A stretch of 64,000 bases of DNA from Natronobacterium texcoconense (GTDB taxonomy: Archaea; Halobacteriota; Halobacteria; Halobacteriales; Natrialbaceae). The DNA is taken from the NCBI RefSeq assembly GCF_900104065.1, contig NZ_FNLC01000002.1, forward strand, positions 106,995 to 170,994, given 5' to 3'. The notes beneath the pieces are model-generated. The model made no database searches, was not told the origin of the DNA, and saw only the letters and a list, made by a program, of their open reading frames with translations. Below are positions 61,136 through 64,000 of the stretch, one piece after another. Numbering within the stretch: position 1 is the first letter of the stretch; the number at the start of each line of letters is the position of its first letter. The position numbers and the translations under genes were made by a program.

Positions 61136-61522
61136 ATGGCCGGAGACGTCCAGGTCGATCCGTCGCTATCGTCACTTCACTGGCTCGGGATCGGCCTGGC
61201 CGTCGTCACCGCAGTCGTCCACCTGGTGCTCGGACTCGGCTTTCTCCCACACTGGATGGGGATCGCCTTCCTCGTCGCGACCGCCGGGTTCCTCTTCGGG
61301 ATCACCCTGGTGGTGGTCGGCTACCGTCGTCGACTGGTCTATCTCGTCGGCATCCCGTTTACCGCCGGACAGGTCGTGCTCTGGTACGTCGTCAACGAGC
61401 CGACGGCCCTCGGCGACATCTCGAGCGTGGAGGCCGTCGACAAGGTTGCACAGCTACTGTTGATCGCCGTGCTCGTCGTCCTCTATCTCCGTGACGCCGA
61501 TATCACTGCGGCCACGAGGTGA
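61136..61522 (+). CDS. Four-helix membrane protein of a haloarchaeal family
   Basis: A 128-residue protein from ATG 61136 (MAGDVQVDPSLSSLHWLGIG). Four membrane helices (GLAVVTAVVHLVLGLGFLPH, IAFLVATAGFLFGITLVVVGY, LVYLVGIPFTAGQVVLWYVV, AQLLLIAVLVVLYL). The HLVLGLGFLPHWMGIAF and IPFTAGQVVLWYVVN segments look conserved. Function unknown. It is followed 3 bases later by the CDP-alcohol phosphotransferase gene, so the two are probably cotranscribed. Confidence 0.8.
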   Translation: MAGDVQVDPSLSSLHWLGIGLAVVTAVVHLVLGLGFLPHWMGIAFLVATAGFLFGITLVVVGYRRRLVYLVGIPFTAGQVVLWYVVNEPTALGDISSVEAVDKVAQLLLIAVLVVLYLRDADITAATR

Positions 61523-61525
61523 CGG

Positions 61526-62299
61526 ATGAGCGACGGCCTCCGCTACCGACCCGACGTCGCGACGCTCTCCCAGTGGGGTCGTGGAACGGCCGGACTCGTC
61601 TTCCTCGTCGCAGCCACGCTGTTCGTCCTCGAGTTCCTGTGGATCGACGGTCCACCCGTCGCCTTCCTTTTCGCGGTCGGTGTCGCCGTCGGTTTCGAGG
61701 GCGTCGTCTTTCTCCAGACCGTCGCTCGAGCCAGACGTACTGCCGGAAAACAACCGTTTACACTCGCGACGTGGGTGACCGTAACACGGGGCGTTCCGGT
61801 CGCGATACTCGCCGGATTCGTTCTCGTACCGCCGCCGTCGACTGGTGGAGCGATCGCCTGGCTGCCAGTGGCGCTGTTCGCTCTCGCGGCGGGGCTAGAC
61901 GCGGTCGACGGACTGGTCGCACGCGCAACGGGCGCGGTGACGGAACTTGGGTCTCGACTCGACGTCGAGATGGACGGTCTGGTCGTTCTCGTCGGGACGC
62001 TGGTCGGACTCAGTAGCGGGTCGCTGCCGCTTGCCTTCCTCGCCGTCGCTCTCGCACGCTACCTGTTCGTCGCCGGAATCTGGTGGCGAAAGCGACGAGG
62101 GCGGCGCGTGCTCGAACTCCCGCCGAATCGGTTTCGACGTCCGCTCGGCGCACTGGCCATGCTCACGGTCGCGATTGCACTGCTTCCGGTCGTCGATCCG
62201 TGGCTCTCCCGGATCGTCGCGCTCGTCGTTGTCCTGCCGTTCGTACTCAACTTCTGGTGGGACTGGCTCGCCGTAACCGGCCGCGTGAGTTCGCAGTAA
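61526..62299 (+). CDS. CDP-alcohol phosphatidyltransferase family protein
   Basis: A 257-residue membrane enzyme. The complete CDP-alcohol phosphotransferase signature DG(x2)AR(x8)G(x3)D(x3)D is visible as DAVDGLVARATGAVTELGSR then LDVEMD. Six or more membrane helices. It transfers a phospho-alcohol from CDP-activated lipid or alcohol, so it belongs to lipid head-group synthesis. The acceptor is unknown. Immediately preceded by the four-helix protein and followed by an MDR dehydrogenase. Confidence 0.9.
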   Translation: MSDGLRYRPDVATLSQWGRGTAGLVFLVAATLFVLEFLWIDGPPVAFLFAVGVAVGFEGVVFLQTVARARRTAGKQPFTLATWVTVTRGVPVAILAGFVLVPPPSTGGAIAWLPVALFALAAGLDAVDGLVARATGAVTELGSRLDVEMDGLVVLVGTLVGLSSGSLPLAFLAVALARYLFVAGIWWRKRRGRRVLELPPNRFRRPLGALAMLTVAIALLPVVDPWLSRIVALVVVLPFVLNFWWDWLAVTGRVSSQ

Positions 62300-62384
62300 C
62301 CGGCCGGTATCAGAATCGGTAGTTCGGACAAACGACCAAGTGTTCGCTCGCCGAACGTACTCACATCGTGACCGCTCTCCTGCT

Positions 62385-63395
62385 ATGACCGCACGGACGC
62401 TATACTTCACCGCGCCGCGAACTGTCGAGGTTCGGGAACGCGAGAGCCCCGACCCCGATTCCGACGAACTGCGCGTCCGAACGATCACGTCCGCGATCAG
62501 CGCCGGTACCGAGTGTCTGATCTACCGCGGCGACGCGCCGACGGACCTCCCAGCGGACGAGGAACTCGAGGCGCTCGACGGCGACCTCTCCTTTCCGCTC
62601 TCCTACGGCTACGCGGCCGTCGGCGAGGTGACAGCCGTCGGCTCGAGCGTCGATGACGACTGGCTCGGCCGGCAGGTGTTCGCGTACAACCAGCACGAGA
62701 GTCAGTTCCTCGCCCGACCCGACGACGTTCTGCCGGTACCCAACGACGTCTCTCCCCGCGAGGCCGCGCTGTTCGCGAACCTCGAGACGGCCGTCACCTT
62801 CCTGCTCGACGGCGAACCGTTGCTCGGCGAGCGAGTCGCCGTCCTCGGTCAGGGTGTCGTCGGGTTACTGACGACCGCGTTGCTCGCACAGACGCCGCTC
62901 GAGTCCCTGATCACGTTCGATTCCTACGAACGACGCCGCGAGCGATCGGAAGCGTTCGGTGCCGATCGATCGCTCGATCCGAGCCGGGCGGTTCCGGACG
63001 CGTTCCGAGACGTCGCTGGTGACCGTGCCGACCTCACGTACGAACTCTCCGGCGACCCCGACGCGCTCGACGACGCGATCGCGACCACCGGGTTCGACGG
63101 CCGCGTGATCGTCGGCTCGTGGTACGGCACTCGACCCGCCACCGTCGAACTCGGCGGGCGATTCCACCGCGACCGACTCGAGATACGAAGCAGTCAGGTG
63201 AGCACGATCGATCCCCGCCTCTCCGGACGCTGGTCGCGAGAGCGTCGCCACGACCTCACCTGGAAATGGCTACAGCGACTCGACGTCGCGTCGCTTCTCA
63301 CCCACGAGTTCCCGCTCACAGAAGCCGACGACGCGTACGAACTACTCGAGGATCGCCCGTCGGAAGCGATCCAGGTACTGTTTACCTATGAGTGA
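62385..63395 (+). CDS. MDR-family (zinc-binding type) dehydrogenase
   Basis: A 336-residue protein from ATG 62385 (MTARTLYFTAPRTVEVRERE). N-terminal GroES-like domain (SAISAGTECLIYRGDAP, YGYAAVGEVTAVGSSVD) and Rossmann domain (VAVLGQGVVGLLTTALLAQ). The catalytic zinc ligands of classical alcohol dehydrogenases are not evident: the GHE motif is absent, and the usual first Cys region is replaced by SAGTECLIY. It resembles the BchC/threonine-dehydrogenase-like branch. Its place next to the CDP-alcohol phosphotransferase suggests a linked pathway; unproven. Confidence 0.85.
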   Translation: MTARTLYFTAPRTVEVRERESPDPDSDELRVRTITSAISAGTECLIYRGDAPTDLPADEELEALDGDLSFPLSYGYAAVGEVTAVGSSVDDDWLGRQVFAYNQHESQFLARPDDVLPVPNDVSPREAALFANLETAVTFLLDGEPLLGERVAVLGQGVVGLLTTALLAQTPLESLITFDSYERRRERSEAFGADRSLDPSRAVPDAFRDVAGDRADLTYELSGDPDALDDAIATTGFDGRVIVGSWYGTRPATVELGGRFHRDRLEIRSSQVSTIDPRLSGRWSRERRHDLTWKWLQRLDVASLLTHEFPLTEADDAYELLEDRPSEAIQVLFTYE

Positions 63396-63474
63396 CTGGC
63401 GGCTCGAGTGCCGTCGCTGGCAACGACTGGTTGTTCCCCTGACTATTTTCTCACTGGAGCGCAATGCTGTCCGT

Positions 63475-63651
63475 ATGCTCCGCTCTGTTATCAGTCGCCT
63501 CCGGCAGTGGTGGTCCGTCGAGGACCCAGAAGAGCGCATCGAGGGCTCCGGCGAACCGATCGTCTCCCCGAAACATCGACGCGGACCCGAAGCACGGCAA
63601 GCGCTCGATCCCGAATCCCACCAGCGAAACGAGGACGATCCGGAGCCGTAA
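63475..63651 (+). CDS. Small hypothetical protein
   Basis: A 58-residue protein from ATG 63475 (MLRSVISRLRQWWSVEDPEE, then SPKHRRGPEARQALDPESHQ). Basic amphipathic start, polar and acidic end. A TATA-like gactattttc is ~30 bases upstream, consistent with a leaderless transcript. An in-frame ATG at 63388 overlapping the dehydrogenase stop is a less likely start. Function unknown. Confidence 0.5.
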   Translation: MLRSVISRLRQWWSVEDPEERIEGSGEPIVSPKHRRGPEARQALDPESHQRNEDDPEP

Positions 63652-63737
63652 CTCGCGGGCGAACGACAGCGTTCTGCAAACCGGTTCGGCCGACGACAAA
63701 CGCGAACAATTTTGTAAATTAAACAACATCATCGGGT

Positions 63738-64000
63738 ATGCGTCGCTCGCTTCGGTACGCACTCGCAACGATCGTCGCCGGTAGCATCACGTTCGGCGTC
63801 AGTCTCGTCCACGACTCGCCTCTCCTCCTCGTCGGAACGTTCGTTACCTACGCGATGACCGCCACACTCTGGCTCCGGTATCCAGCCCTCCTGCAACTGC
63901 GACCGGACCGACGTGACGGGTTCGACGCTGTCGGGGCAGTCATTGCAGGTGGAACGACGTTCGGGATCATGTCGTTCGCACAGAGCCTCGCCGACCCCAT
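63738..64000 (+). CDS. Membrane protein, C-terminus cut by window edge
   Basis: ATG at 63738 opens MRRSLRYALATIVAGSITFG and VSLVHDSPLLLVGTFVTYAM, continuing without a stop to the window end (87 codons). Three hydrophobic segments are seen, the last AVGAVIAGGTTFGIMSFAQS. An AT-rich promoter (aattttgtaaattaaac) is ~20-35 bases upstream. Family not recognised from the fragment. Confidence 0.65.
   Translation, partial: MRRSLRYALATIVAGSITFGVSLVHDSPLLLVGTFVTYAMTATLWLRYPALLQLRPDRRDGFDAVGAVIAGGTTFGIMSFAQSLADP

Noticed and set aside
1-64000. CRISPR arrays, rRNA genes, toxin-antitoxin or restriction-modification systems
   Set aside because: None seen: no regularly spaced repeats, no rRNA signatures, and no recognisable Cas, methylase/nuclease or toxin-antitoxin genes.

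Overview
The window is 64 kb of haloarchaeal chromosome (class Halobacteria, probably Natrialbaceae; the family level is inference). The evidence is high GC with strong GC3, very acidic proteins, Tat-type RR signal peptides with lipoboxes, HTH-10 (bacterio-opsin-activator) regulators, a HalOD1 protein, DpsA, halocyanin, an Htr transducer, a fused ADP-forming acyl-CoA synthetase, retinal/carotenoid genes and an L1-L10-L12 ribosomal stalk operon.

Layout. 0-5 kb: PRC-barrel-like acidic protein (cut by the edge), crotonase, HTH-10 regulator, methyltransferase/membrane protein pair, ArsR-like regulator. 5-11 kb: tRNA-Lys(CTT) with a nearby duplicate of its 3' end, a TrkA-N/DHH protein, PRC-barrel protein, DRTGG/BioD-like protein with acetyl-CoA synthetase (ADP-forming). 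11-15.7 kb: zinc-type ABC importer (permease, ATPase, lipoprotein receptor) preceded by a His-rich lipoprotein. The receptor carries an inserted domain that also forms the two repeats of the lipoprotein. 15.9-30.6 kb: mostly core genes (YbaK-like, YihY/BN-like, aldehyde dehydrogenase, dpsA, macro domain, purM, TraB-like and M50 pair, thioesterase, S66 peptidase, HAD phosphatase, MFS). A TTAGGC palindrome sits in front of a 54-residue gene. 30.7-36.2 kb: a cupin gene broken by an 80-bp MITE, then grpE-dnaK-dnaJ with a second MITE copy between grpE and dnaK. 36.3-48.6 kb: HalOD1 and PAS/HTH-10 proteins, formamidase, XPB-type helicase, soluble Htr transducer, tandem sensory-rhodopsin-transducer (ASRT) homologues, XRE-CBS regulator, aminotransferase with Lrp regulator, halocyanin, old yellow enzyme.

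48.7-52.8 kb is an AT-richer accessory island: IS200/IS605-type end remnants, a FilR1-like regulator, a decayed transposase, and an unrecognised three-gene cluster of two Tat-exported proteins and a three-helix membrane protein. Its right edge cuts off the 5' part of a btpA-family gene. 53-58 kb: iron alcohol dehydrogenase, TctA-like permease, lycopene cyclase and Brp/Blh (retinal synthesis). 58-64 kb: rpl1-rpl10-rpl12 with a structured leader, then membrane proteins, a CDP-alcohol phosphotransferase and an MDR dehydrogenase, with a membrane protein cut by the right edge.

The best candidates for undescribed biology are the shared HGDHWH metal-binding module of the zinc system, the MITE family with a clean TA-target insertion, the Tat/membrane trio in the island, and the half-length ASRT paralogue fused in tandem to the full-length one.
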